Source of the DNA: Diadophis punctatus similis
Taxonomy: Eukaryota; Chordata; Lepidosauria; Squamata; Dipsadidae
Reading direction: 5' to 3'
DNA: 64,000 bases
NCBI GenBank assembly: GCA_023053685.1
Contig: JALIGW010000001.1
Location: 48,961,859 to 49,025,858, forward strand
Part shown: piece by piece, positions 27,870 to 40,322 of the stretch
Position numbering within the stretch: the first letter of the stretch is position 1
Layout of the letters: every line of letters begins with the position of its first letter
The notes under the pieces: generated by a model
The model's database searches: none
What the model was told of the DNA's origin: nothing
The model's input: the letters and a program-made list of their open reading frames with translations, nothing else
Program-made: the position numbers and the translations under genes

Positions 27870-30597
27870 TAACCCTAAGTGGATTTTCTGTAAATGGGAT
27901 TTTCCCATGTATTTTGCCAGGAAATATACAAAAGACAGTATTGAAAAGTATCCACCCTCCTAACCATACTGATGGGCTACGAATCCATTGGCGATCTCCA
28001 TTTTGCGCTCCGAATTCATGGATGCCTAACCCTAACCCTAAGTGGATTTTCAGTAAATGGGATTTTCCCATGTATTTTGCCAGGAAATATACAAAAGGCA
28101 GGATCGAAAAGTATGCACCCTCCTAACCATACCAATGGGCTCCGAATCCAATGGCAATGTCCATTTTTCTCTCCAACCTCATGGTTACCTAACCCTAACC
28201 CTAACCCTAAGTGGATTTTCATTAAACGGGATTTTCCCATGTATTTTGGCAGGAAATCTGCAAAAGGCAGGATCATAAAGTATACACCATCCTAACCATA
28301 CCGATGGGCTCCGAATCCATTGGCGATCTCCATTTTGCACTCCGAATTCACGGATACCTAACCCTAACCCTAAGTGGATTTTCAGTAAATTGGATTTTCT
28401 CATGTATTTTGCCAGGAAATATACAAAAGGCAGGATCGAAAAGTATGCACCCTCCTAACCATACTGATGGGCTATGAAACCATTGGCGATCTCCATTTTG
28501 CGCTCCGAATTCATGGATGCCTAACCCTAACCCTAAGTGGATTTTCTGTAAATGGGATTTTCCCATGTATTTTGCCAGGAAATATACAAAAGGCAGTATT
28601 GAAAAGTATACACCCTGCTAACCATAGCGATGGGCTCCGAATCCATTGGCGATCTCCATTTTGCACTCCGAATTCATGGATAACTAACCCTAACCCTAAG
28701 TGGATTTTCAGTAAATTGGATTTTCCCATGTATTTTGCCAGGAAATATACAAAAGGCAAGATCGAAAAGTATGCACCCTCCTAACCATACTGATGGGCTA
28801 CGAATCCATTGGCGATCTCCATTTTGCGCTCCGAATTCATGGATGCCTAACCCTAACCCTAAGTGGATTTTCAGTAAATGGGATTTTCCGAAGTATTTTG
28901 CCAGGAAATATACAAAAGGCAGGATCGAAAAGTATGCACCCTCCTAACCATAGCAATGGGCTCCGAATCTAATGACCGTCCATTTTTCTCTCCGAATTCA
29001 TGGTTACCTAACCGTAACCCTAAGTGGATTTTCTGTAAATGGGATTTTCCCTTGTATTTTGCCAGGAAATATACAAAAGGCAGGATCGAAAAGTATGCAC
29101 CCTCCTAACCATACTGATGGGCTACGAATCCATTGGCGATCTCCATTTTGCGCTCCGAATTCATGGATGCCTAACCCTAACCCTAAGTCGATTTTCAGTA
29201 AATGGGATTTTCCCATGTATTTTGCCAGGAAATATACAAAAGGCAGGATCGAAAAGTATGCACCCTCCTAACCATACCAATGGGCTCCGAATGCAATGGC
29301 AATGTCCATTTTTCTCTCCAACTTCATGGTTACCTAACCCTAACCCTAAGTGGATTTTCAGTAAATTGGATTTTCCCATGTATTTTGCCAGGAAATATAC
29401 AAAAGGCAGGATCGAAAAGTATGCACCCTCCTAACCATACTGATGGGCTACGAAACCATTGGCGATCTCCATTTTGCGCTCCGAACTCATGGATGCCTAA
29501 CCCTAACCCTAAGTGGATTTTCAGTAAATGGGATTTTCCCATGTATTTTGCCAGGAAATATACAAAAGGCAGGATCGAAAAGTATGCACCCTCCTAACCA
29601 TACCAATGGGCTCCGAATCCAATGGCAATGTCCATTTTTCTCTCCAACTTCATGGTTACCTAACCCTAACCCTAAGTGGATTTTCATTAAATGGGATTTT
29701 CCCATGTGTTTTGGCAGGAAATCTACAAAAGGCAGGATCAAAAAGTATACACCATCCTAACCATAGCGATGGGCTCCGAATCCATTGGTGATCTCCATTT
29801 TGCACTCCGAATTCATGGATACCTAACCCTAACCCTAAGTGGATTTTCAGTAAATTGGATTTTGCCATGTATTTTGCCAGGAAATATACAAAAGGCAGGA
29901 TCGAAAAGTATGCACCCTCCTAACCATACTGATGGGCTACGAAACCATTGGCGATCTCCATTTTGCGCTCCGAATTCATGGATGCCTAACCCTAACCCTA
30001 AGTGGATTTTCTGTAAATGGGATTTTCCCATGTATTTTGCCAGGAAATCTACAAAAGGCAGGATCAAAAAGTATGCACCCCCATAACCATACAATGGGCT
30101 CCGAATCCAATGGCGATCTCCATTTTGCACTCCGAATTCATGGATACCTAACCCTAACCCTAAGTGGATTTTCAGTAAATTGGATTTTCCCATGTATTTT
30201 GCCAGGAAATATACAAAAGGCAGGATCGAAAAGTATACACCCTCCTAACCATATCGATGGACTACGAATCCATTTGCGATCTCCATTTTGCACTCCAAAT
30301 TAATGGATACCAAACCCTAACCCTAAGTGGATTTTCTGTAAATGGAATTTTCCCATGTATTTTGCCAGGAAATATACAAAAGGGAGAATCGAAAATTATG
30401 CACCCTCCTAACCATACCAATGGGCTCCGAATGCAATGCCAATGTCCATTTTTCTCTCCAAATTTATGGTTACCAAACCCGAAGACTAAGTGGATTTTCA
30501 GTAAATGGGATTTCCCCATGTATTTTGCCAGGAAATATACAAAATGCAGGATCGAAAAGTATACACCCTCCTAACCATACAGATGGACTATGAATCC
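27820..30597 (+). repeat. Satellite block 13, CCCTAA orientation
   Basis: 2,778 bp. Contains a monomer with an extra telomere hexamer at about 28,188-28,211, giving a 169-bp repeat. Confidence 0.9.
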
Positions 30598-30622
30598 GCC
30601 GCCAATGGATTCATAGTCCATC
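30582..30622. repeat. Junction J1 copy 7
   Basis: Core identical. The right flank has GGTATGGCTAGG instead of GGTATGGTTAGG, shared only with 40,282. Confidence 0.95.
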
Positions 30623-31637
30623 GGTATGGCTAGGATATCCAAACTTTTCGATCCTGCGTTTTGTATATTTCCTGGCAAAATACATGGGAAAATCCCATTT
30701 ACTGAAAATCCACTTAGGGTTAGGGTTAGGTAACCATGAATTCGGAGAGAAAAATGGAGCGAATTCGGAGGGTTCCCAGGGTTAGGTAACCATGAATTCG
30801 GAGAGAAAAATGGACATTGCCATTGGATTCGGAGCCCATTGGTATGGTTAGGAGGGTGCATACTTTTCGGTCCTGCCTTTTGTATATTTCCTGGCAAAAT
30901 ACATGGGAAAATCCCATTTACTGAAAATCCACTTAGGGTTAGGGTTAGGCATCCATGAATTCGGAGCGCAAAATGGAGATTGCCAATGGATTCGTAGCCC
31001 ATCAGTATGGTTAGGAGGGTGCATACTTTTCGATCCTGCCTTTTGTATATTTCCTGGCAAAATACATGGGAAAATCCAATTTACTGAAAATCCACTTAGT
31101 GTTAGGGTTAGGTATCCATGAATTCGGAGTGCAAAATGGAGATCGCCAATGGATTCAGAGCCCATCGCTATGGTTAGCAGGGTGTATACTTTTCAATACT
31201 GTCTTTTGTATATTTCCTGGCAAAATCCCATTTACAGAAAATCCACATAGGGTTAGGGTTAGGTAACCATGAATTCGGAGAGAAAAATGGACATTGCCAT
31301 TGCATTCGGAGCCCATTGGTATGGTTAGGATGGTGCATGCTTTTTGATCCTGCCTTTTGTATATTTCCTGGCAAAATACATGGGAAAATCCCATTTACAG
31401 AAAATCCACTTAGGGTTAGGGTTAGGTATCCATGAATTCTGAGCGCAAAATGGAGATCGCCAATGGATTCGGAGCCCATCGCTATGGTTAGCAGGGTGTA
31501 TACTTTTCAATACTGCCTTTTGTATATTTCCTGGCAATATACATGGGAAAATCCCATTTACTGAAAATCCACTTACGGTTAGGGTTAGGCATCTATGAAT
31601 TCGGAGCGCAAAATGGAGATCGCCAATGGATTCGTAG
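30607..31637 (-). repeat. Satellite block 14, TTAGGG orientation
   Basis: 1,031 bp, the same length as block 8. The boundary between the two copies of the large duplication lies here at about 31,146-31,156. Confidence 0.9.
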
Positions 31638-31698
31638 GCCATCATGGGCTACGAATCCATTGGCGATCTCCATTTTGAGCTCCGAATTCATGGATGCC
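31588..31698. repeat. Junction J2 copy 7
   Basis: Duplicate of the copy at 21,725-21,835, with the same GAGCTCC arm variant. Confidence 0.93.
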
Positions 31699-34260
31699 TA
31701 ACCCTAAGTGGATTTTCTGTAAATGGGATTTTCCCATGTATTTTGCCAGGAAATATACAAAAGACAGTATTGAAAAGTATACACCCTGCTAACCATAGCG
31801 ATGGGCTCTGAATCCATTGGTGATCTCCATTTTGCACTCCGAATTCATGGATACCTAACCCTAACCCTTAGTGGATTTTCAGTAAATTGGATTTTCCTAT
31901 GTATTTTGCCAGGAAATATACAAAAGGCAAGATCGAAAAGTATGCACCCTCCTAACCATACTGATGGGCTACGAATCCATTGGCGATCTCCATTTTGCGC
32001 TCCGAATTCATGGATGCCTAACCCTAACCCTAAGTGGATTTTCAGTAAATGGGATTTTCCCATGTATTTTGCCAGGAAATATACAAAAGGCAGGATTGAA
32101 AAGTATGCACCCTCCTAACCATACCAATGGGCTCCGAATCCAATGGCAATGTCCATTTTTCTCTCCAACTTCATGGTTACCTAACCCTAACCCTAAGTGG
32201 ATTTTCATTAAACGGGATTTTCCCATGTATTTTGGCAGGAAATCTGCAAAAGGCAGGATCGAAAAGTATACACCCTCCTAACCATATCGATGGACTACGA
32301 ATCTATTTGCGATCTCCATTTTGCACTCCGAATTCATGGATGCCTAACCCTAACCCTAAGTGGATTTTCAGTAAATGGGATTCTCCCATGCATTTTGCCA
32401 GGAAATATACAAAAGGCAGGATCAAAAAGTATGCACCCTCCTAACCATACCAATGAGCTCTGAATCTAATGACAATGTCCATTTTTCTCTCCGAATTCAT
32501 GGTTACCTAACCCTAACCCTAAGTGGATTTTCTGTAAATGGGATTTTCCCATGTATTTTGCCAGGAAATATACAAAAGGCAGTATTGAAAAGTATACACC
32601 CTACTAACCATAGCGATGGGCTACGAATCCATTGGCGATCTCCATTTTGCGCTCCGAATTCATGGATGCCTAACCCTAACCCTAAGTCGATTTTCAGTAA
32701 ATGGGATTTTCCCATGTATTTTGCCAGGAAATATACAAAAGGCAGGATCGAAAAGTATGCACCCTCCTAACCATACCAATGGGCTCCGAATCCAATGGCA
32801 ATGTCCATTTTTCTCTCCAACTTCATGGTTACCTAACCCTAACCCTAAGTGGATTTTAAGTAAATTGGATTTTCCCATGTATTTTGCCAGGAAATATACA
32901 AAAGGCAGGATCAAAAAGTATGCACCCTCCTAACCATACCAATGAGCTCTGAATCTAATGACAATGTCCATTTTTCTCTCCGAATTCATGGTTACCTAAC
33001 CCTAACCCTAAGTGGATTTTCTGTAAATGGGATTTTCCCATGTATTTTGCCAGGAAATATACAAAAGGCAGTATTGAAAAGTATACACACTACTAACCAT
33101 AGCGATGGGCTACGAATCCATTGGCGATCTCCATTTTGCGCTCCGAATTCATGGATGCCTAACCCTAACCCTAAGTGGATTTTCAGTAAATGGGATTTTC
33201 CCACGTATTTTGCCAGGAAATATACAAAAGGCAGGATCGAAAAGTATGCACCCTCCTAACCATACCAATGGGCTCCGAATCCAACGGCAATGTCCATTTT
33301 TCTCTCCAACTTCATGGTTACCTAACCCTAACCCTAAGTGGATTTTCTATAAATGGGATTTTCCCATGTGTTTTGGCAGGAAATCTACAAAAGGCAGGCT
33401 CAAAAAGTATACACCATCCTAACCATAGCGATGGGCTCCGAATCCATTGGTGATCTCCATTTTGCACTCCGAATTCATGGATACCTAACCCTAACCCTAA
33501 GTGGATTTTCAGTAAATTGGATTTTCCCATGTATTTTGCCAGGAAATATACAAAAGGCAGGATCGAAAAGTATGCACCCTCCTAACCATACTGATGGGCT
33601 ACGAAACCATTGGCGATCTCCATTTTGCACTCCGAATTCATGGATGCCTAACCCTAACCCTAAGTGGATTTTCAGTAAATGGGATTCTCCCATGTATTTT
33701 GCCAGGAAATATACAAAAGGCAGGATCAAAAAGTATGCACCCTCCTAACCATACCAATGGGCTCCGAATCCAATGGCAATGTCCATTTTTCTCTCCAACT
33801 TCATGGTTACCTAACCCTAACCCTAAGTGGATTTTCATTAAACGGGATTTTCCCATGTATTTTGGCAGGAAATCTGCAAAAGGCAGGATCGAAAAGTATA
33901 CACCATCCTAACCATACCGATGGGCTCCGAATCCATTGGCAATCTCCATTTTGCGCTCCGAATTCATGGATGCCTAACCCTAACCCTAAGTCGATTTTCA
34001 GTAAATGGGATTTTCCCATGTATTTTGCCAGGAAATATACAAAAGGCAGGATCGAAAAGTATGCACCCTCCTAACCATACCAATGGGCTCCGAATCCAAT
34101 GCCAATGTCCATTTTTCTCTCCAAATTTATGGTTACCAAACCCGAAGACTAAGTGGATTTTCAGTAAATGGGATTTTCCCATGTGTTTTGGCAGGAAATA
34201 TACAAAATGCAGGATCGAAAAGTATACACCCTCCTAACCATACAGATGGACTATGAATCC
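31649..34260 (+). repeat. Satellite block 15, CCCTAA orientation
   Basis: 2,612 bp, which is block 9 minus 163 bp. Confidence 0.9.
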
Positions 34261-34285
34261 GCCGCCAATGGATTCATAGTCCATC
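34245..34285. repeat. Junction J1 copy 8
   Basis: Core identical. Duplicate of the copy at 24,545. Confidence 0.95.
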
Positions 34286-35469
34286 GGTATGGTTAGGATA
34301 TCCAAACTTTTCGATCCTACGTTTTGTATATTTCCTGGCAAAATACATGGGAAAATCCCATTTACTGAAAATCCACTTAGGGTTAGCGTTAGGTAACCAT
34401 GAATTCGGAGAGAAAAATGGAGCGAATTCGGAGGGTTCCCAGGGTTAGGTAACCATGAATTCGGAGAGAAAAAGGGACATTGCCATTGGATTCGGAGCCC
34501 ATTGGTAAGGTTAGGAGGGTGCATACTTTTCGGTCCTGCCTTTTGTATATTTCCTGGCAAAATACATGGGAAAATCCCATTTACTGAAAATCCACTTAGG
34601 GTTAGGGTTAGGCATCCATGAATTCGGAGCGCAAAATGGAGATTGCCAATGGATTCGTAGCCCATCAGTATGGTTAGGAGGGTGCATACTTTTCGATCCT
34701 GCCTTTTGTATATTTCCTGGCAAAATACATGGGAAAATCCAATTTACTGAAAATCCACTTAGGGTTAGGGTTAGGTATCCATGAATTCTGAGCGCAAAAT
34801 GGAGATCACCAATGGATTCGGAGCCCATCGCTATGGTTAGCAGGGTGCATACTTTTCGATCCTGCCTTTTGTATATTTCCTGGCAATATACATGGGAAAA
34901 TCCAATTTACTGAAAATCCACTTAGGGTTAGGGTTAGGTATCCATGAATTCGGATTGCAAAATGGAGATCGCCATTGGATACGTAGCCAATCACTATGGT
35001 TAGGAGGGTGCATACTTTTTGATCCTGCCTTTTGTATATTTCCTGGCAAAATACATGGGAAAATCCCATTTACAGAAAATCCACTTAGGGTTAGGGTTAG
35101 GCATCCATGAATTCGGAGCGCAAAATGGAGATCGCCAATGGTTTCGTAGCCCATCAGTATGGTTAGGAGGGTGCATACTTTTCGATCCTGCCTTTTGTAT
35201 ATTTCCTGGCAAAATACATGGGAAAATCCAATTTACTGAAAATCCACTTAGGGTTAGGGTTAGGTATCCATGAATTCGGAGTGCAAAATGGAGATCACCA
35301 ATGGATTCAGAGCCCATCGCTATGGTTAGCAGGGTGTATACTTTTCAATACTGTCTTTTGTATATTTCCTGGCAAAATACATGGGAAAATCCCATTTACA
35401 GAAAATCCACTTAGGGTTAGGCATCCATGAATTCGGGGCGCAAAATGGAGATCGCCAATGGATTCGTAG
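34270..35469 (-). repeat. Satellite block 16, TTAGGG orientation
   Basis: 1,200 bp duplicate of block 10; one difference seen at 34,786. Confidence 0.9.
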
Positions 35470-35530
35470 CCCATGATGGCCTACGAATCCATTGGCGATC
35501 TCCATTTTGCGCTCCGAATTCATAGATGCC
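35420..35530. repeat. Junction J2 copy 8, inverted form
   Basis: Spacer CCCATGATGGC at 35,470-35,480. Confidence 0.92.
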
Positions 35531-35979
35531 TAACCCTAACCGTAAGTGGATTTTCAGTAAATGGGATTTTCCCATGTATTTTGCCAGGAAATATACAAAA
35601 GGCAGGATCAAAAAGTATGCACCCTCCTAACCATACCAATGGGCTACGTATCCAATGGTGATCTCCATTTTGCAATCCGAATTCATGGATACCTAACCCT
35701 AACCCTAAGTGGATTTTCAGTAAATGGGATTTTCCCATGTATTTTGTCAGGAAATATACAAAAGGCAGTATTGAAAAGTATACACCCTGCTAACCATAGC
35801 GATGGGCTCCGAATCCAATGCCAATGTCCATTTTTCTCTCCAAATTTATGGTTACCAAACCCGAAGACTAAGTGGATTTTCAGTAAATGGGATTTCCCCA
35901 TGTATATTGCCAGGAAATATACAAAATGCAGGATCGAAAAGTTGACACCCTCCTAACCATACAGATGGACTATGAATCC
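35481..35979 (+). repeat. Satellite block 17, CCCTAA orientation (499 bp)
   Basis: Third copy of the 499-bp block. Confidence 0.9.
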
Positions 35980-36004
35980 GCCGCCAATGGATTCATAGTC
36001 CATC
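35964..36004. repeat. Junction J1 copy 9
   Basis: Core identical. Duplicate of the copy at 26,264. Confidence 0.95.
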
Positions 36005-37508
36005 GGTATGGTTAGGATATCCAAACTTTTCGATCCTACGTTTTGTATATTTCCTGGCAAAATACATGGGAAAATCCCATTTACTGAAAATCCACTTAGG
36101 GTTAGGGTTAGGTAACCATGAATTCGGAGAGAAAAATGGAGCGAATTCGGAGGGTTCCCAGGGTTAGGTAACCATGAATTCGGAGAGAAAAATGGACATT
36201 GCCATTGGATTCGGAGCCCATTGGTATGGTTAGGAGGGTGCATACTTTTCGGTCCTGCCTTTTGTATATTTCCTGGCAAAATACATGGGAAAATCCCATT
36301 TACTGAAAATCCACTTAGGGTTAGGGTTAGGCATCCATGAATTCGGAGCGCAAAATGGAGATCGCCAATGGTTTCGTAGCCCATCAGTATGGTTAGGAGG
36401 GTGCATACTTTTCGATCTTGCCTTTTGTATATTTCCTGGCAAAATACATAGGAAAATCCAATTTACTGAAAATCCACTTAGGGTTAGGGTTAGGTATCCA
36501 TGAATTCGGAGTGCAAAATGGAGATCACCAATGGATTCAGAGCCCATCGCTATGGTTAGCAGGGTGTATACTTTTCAATACTGTCTTTTGTATATTTCCT
36601 GGCAAAATCCCATTTACAGAAAATCCACATAGGGTTAGGGTTAGGTAACCATGAATTCGGTGAGAAAAATGGACATTGCCATTGCATTCGGAGCCCATTG
36701 GTATGGTTAGGATGGTGCATGCTTTTTGATCCTGCCTTTTGTATATTTCCTGGCAAAATACATGGGAAAATCCCATTTACAGAAAATCCACTTAGGGTTA
36801 GGGTTAGGTATCCATGAATTCTGAGCGCAAAATGGAGATCGCCAATGGATTCGGAGCCCATCGCTATGGTTAGGAGGGTGCATACTTTTCGATCCTGCCT
36901 TTTGTATATTTCCTGGCAAAATACATGGGAAAATCCAATTTACTGAAAATCCACTTAGAGTTAGGGTTAGGTATCCATGAATTCGGAGTGCAAAATGGAG
37001 ATCGCCAATGGATTCGAAGCCCATCGCTATGGTTAGCAGGGTGTATACTTTTCAATACTGCCTTTTGTATATTTCCTGACAAAATACATGGGAAAATCCC
37101 ATTTACTGAAAATCCACTTAGGGTTAGGGTTAGGTATCCATGAATTCGGATTGCAAAATGGAGATCGCCATTGGATACGTAGCCCATTGGTATGGTTAGG
37201 AGGGTGCATACTTTTCGATCCTGCCTTTTGTATATTTCCTGGCAATATACATGGGAAAATCCAATTTACTGAAAATCCACTTAGGGTTAGGGTTAGGTAT
37301 TCATGAATTCGGATTGCAAAATGGAGATCGCCATTGGATACGTAGCCCATTGGTATGGTTAGGAGGGTGCATACTTTTTGATCCTGCCTTTTGTATATTT
37401 CCTGGCAAAATACATGGGAAAATCCCATTTACTGAAAATCCACTTACGGTTAGGGTTAGGCATCTATGAATTCGGAGCGCAAAATGGAGATCGCCAATGG
37501 ATTCGTAG
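35989..37508 (-). repeat. Satellite block 18, TTAGGG orientation
   Basis: 1,520 bp duplicate of block 12; one difference seen at 36,372. Confidence 0.9.
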
Positions 37509-37569
37509 GCCATCATGGGCTACGAATCCATTGGCGATCTCCATTTTGCGCTCCGAATTCATGGATGCC
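37459..37569. repeat. Junction J2 copy 9
   Basis: Standard orientation, duplicate of 27,759-27,869. Confidence 0.93.
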
Positions 37570-40297
37570 TAACCCTAAGTGGATTTTCTGTAAATGGGAT
37601 TTTCCCATGTATTTTGCCAGGAAATATACAAAAGACAGTATTGAAAAGTATCCACCCTCCTAACCATACTGATGGGCTACGAATCCATTGGCGATCTCCA
37701 TTTTGCGCTCCGAATTCATGGATGCCTAACCCTAACCCTAAGTGGATTTTCAGTAAATGGGATTTTCCCATGTATTTTGCCAGGAAATATACAAAAGGCA
37801 GGATCGAAAAGTATGCACCCTCCTAACCATACCAATGGGCTCCGAATCCAATGGCAATGTCCATTTTTCTCTCCAACCTCATGGTTACCTAACCCTAACC
37901 CTAACCCTAAGTGGATTTTCATTAAACGGGATTTTCCCATGTATTTTGGCAGGAAATCTGCAAAAGGCAGGATCATAAAGTATACACCATCCTAACCATA
38001 CCGATGGGCTCCGAATCCATTGGCGATCTCCATTTTGCACTCCGAATTCACGGATACCTAACCCTAACCCTAAGTGGATTTTCAGTAAATTGGATTTTCT
38101 CATGTATTTTGCCAGGAAATATACAAAAGGCAGGATCGAAAAGTATGCACCCTCCTAACCATACTGATGGGCTATGAAACCATTGGCGATCTCCATTTTG
38201 CGCTCCGAATTCATGGATGCCTAACCCTAACCCTAAGTGGATTTTCTGTAAATGGGATTTTCCCATGTATTTTGCCAGGAAATATACAAAAGGCAGTATT
38301 GAAAAGTATACACCCTGCTAACCATAGCGATGGGCTCCGAATCCATTGGCGATCTCCATTTTGCACTCCGAATTCATGGATAACTAACCCTAACCCTAAG
38401 TGGATTTTCAGTAAATTGGATTTTCCCATGTATTTTGCCAGGAAATATACAAAAGGCAAGATCGAAAAGTATGCACCCTCCTAACCATACTGATGGGCTA
38501 CGAATCCATTGGCGATCTCCATTTTGCGCTCCGAATTCATGGATGCCTAACCCTAACCCTAAGTGGATTTTCAGTAAATGGGATTTTCCGAAGTATTTTG
38601 CCAGGAAATATACAAAAGGCAGGATCGAAAAGTATGCACCCTCCTAACCATAGCAATGGGCTCCGAATCTAATGACCGTCCATTTTTCTCTCCGAATTCA
38701 TGGTTACCTAACCGTAACCCTAAGTGGATTTTCTGTAAATGGGATTTTCCCTTGTATTTTGCCAGGAAATATACAAAAGGCAGGATCGAAAAGTATGCAC
38801 CCTCCTAACCATACTGATGGGCTACGAATCCATTGGCGATCTCCATTTTGCGCTCCGAATTCATGGATGCCTAACCCTAACCCTAAGTCGATTTTCAGTA
38901 AATGGGATTTTCCCATGTATTTTGCCAGGAAATATACAAAAGGCAGGATCGAAAAGTATGCACCCTCCTAACCATACCAATGGGCTCCGAATGCAATGGC
39001 AATGTCCATTTTTCTCTCCAACTTCATGGTTACCTAACCCTAACCCTAAGTGGATTTTCAGTAAATTGGATTTTCCCATGTATTTTGCCAGGAAATATAC
39101 AAAAGGCAGGATCGAAAAGTATGCACCCTCCTAACCATACTGATGGGCTACGAAACCATTGGCGATCTCCATTTTGCGCTCCGAACTCATGGATGCCTAA
39201 CCCTAACCCTAAGTGGATTTTCAGTAAATGGGATTTTCCCATGTATTTTGCCAGGAAATATACAAAAGGCAGGATCGAAAAGTATGCACCCTCCTAACCA
39301 TACCAATGGGCTCCGAATCCAATGGCAATGTCCATTTTTCTCTCCAACTTCATGGTTACCTAACCCTAACCCTAAGTGGATTTTCATTAAATGGGATTTT
39401 CCCATGTGTTTTGGCAGGAAATCTACAAAAGGCAGGATCAAAAAGTATACACCATCCTAACCATAGCGATGGGCTCCGAATCCATTGGTGATCTCCATTT
39501 TGCACTCCGAATTCATGGATACCTAACCCTAACCCTAAGTGGATTTTCAGTAAATTGGATTTTGCCATGTATTTTGCCAGGAAATATACAAAAGGCAGGA
39601 TCGAAAAGTATGCACCCTCCTAACCATACTGATGGGCTACGAAACCATTGGCGATCTCCATTTTGCGCTCCGAATTCATGGATGCCTAACCCTAACCCTA
39701 AGTGGATTTTCTGTAAATGGGATTTTCCCATGTATTTTGCCAGGAAATCTACAAAAGGCAGGATCAAAAAGTATGCACCCCCATAACCATACAATGGGCT
39801 CCGAATCCAATGGCGATCTCCATTTTGCACTCCGAATTCATGGATACCTAACCCTAACCCTAAGTGGATTTTCAGTAAATTGGATTTTCCCATGTATTTT
39901 GCCAGGAAATATACAAAAGGCAGGATCGAAAAGTATACACCCTCCTAACCATATCGATGGACTACGAATCCATTTGCGATCTCCATTTTGCACTCCAAAT
40001 TAATGGATACCAAACCCTAACCCTAAGTGGATTTTCTGTAAATGGAATTTTCCCATGTATTTTGCCAGGAAATATACAAAAGGGAGAATCGAAAATTATG
40101 CACCCTCCTAACCATACCAATGGGCTCCGAATGCAATGCCAATGTCCATTTTTCTCTCCAAATTTATGGTTACCAAACCCGAAGACTAAGTGGATTTTCA
40201 GTAAATGGGATTTCCCCATGTATTTTGCCAGGAAATATACAAAATGCAGGATCGAAAAGTATACACCCTCCTAACCATACAGATGGACTATGAATCC
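37520..40297 (+). repeat. Satellite block 19, CCCTAA orientation
   Basis: 2,778 bp duplicate of block 13, including the monomer with an extra hexamer near 37,888-37,911. Confidence 0.9.
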
Positions 40298-40322
40298 GCC
40301 GCCAATGGATTCATAGTCCATC
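40282..40322. repeat. Junction J1 copy 10
   Basis: Duplicate of the copy at 30,582, with the GGTATGGCTAGG flank. Confidence 0.95.

Larger units (their letters stand above)
21283..31145. repeat. Large tandem duplication, copy A (~9.86 kb)
   Basis: Every landmark recurs in copy B, at an offset of 9,863 bp before about 23,290 and 9,700 bp after about 23,490. Copy A therefore has one extra 163-bp monomer near 23,290-23,450. Single-base differences I noticed are 25,086, 26,672 and 30,980 (versus 34,786, 36,372 and 40,680). The left limit is where 21,282 (A) first disagrees with 31,145 (G). It contains three J2 junctions, one of them inverted, and three J1 junctions. Confidence 0.9.
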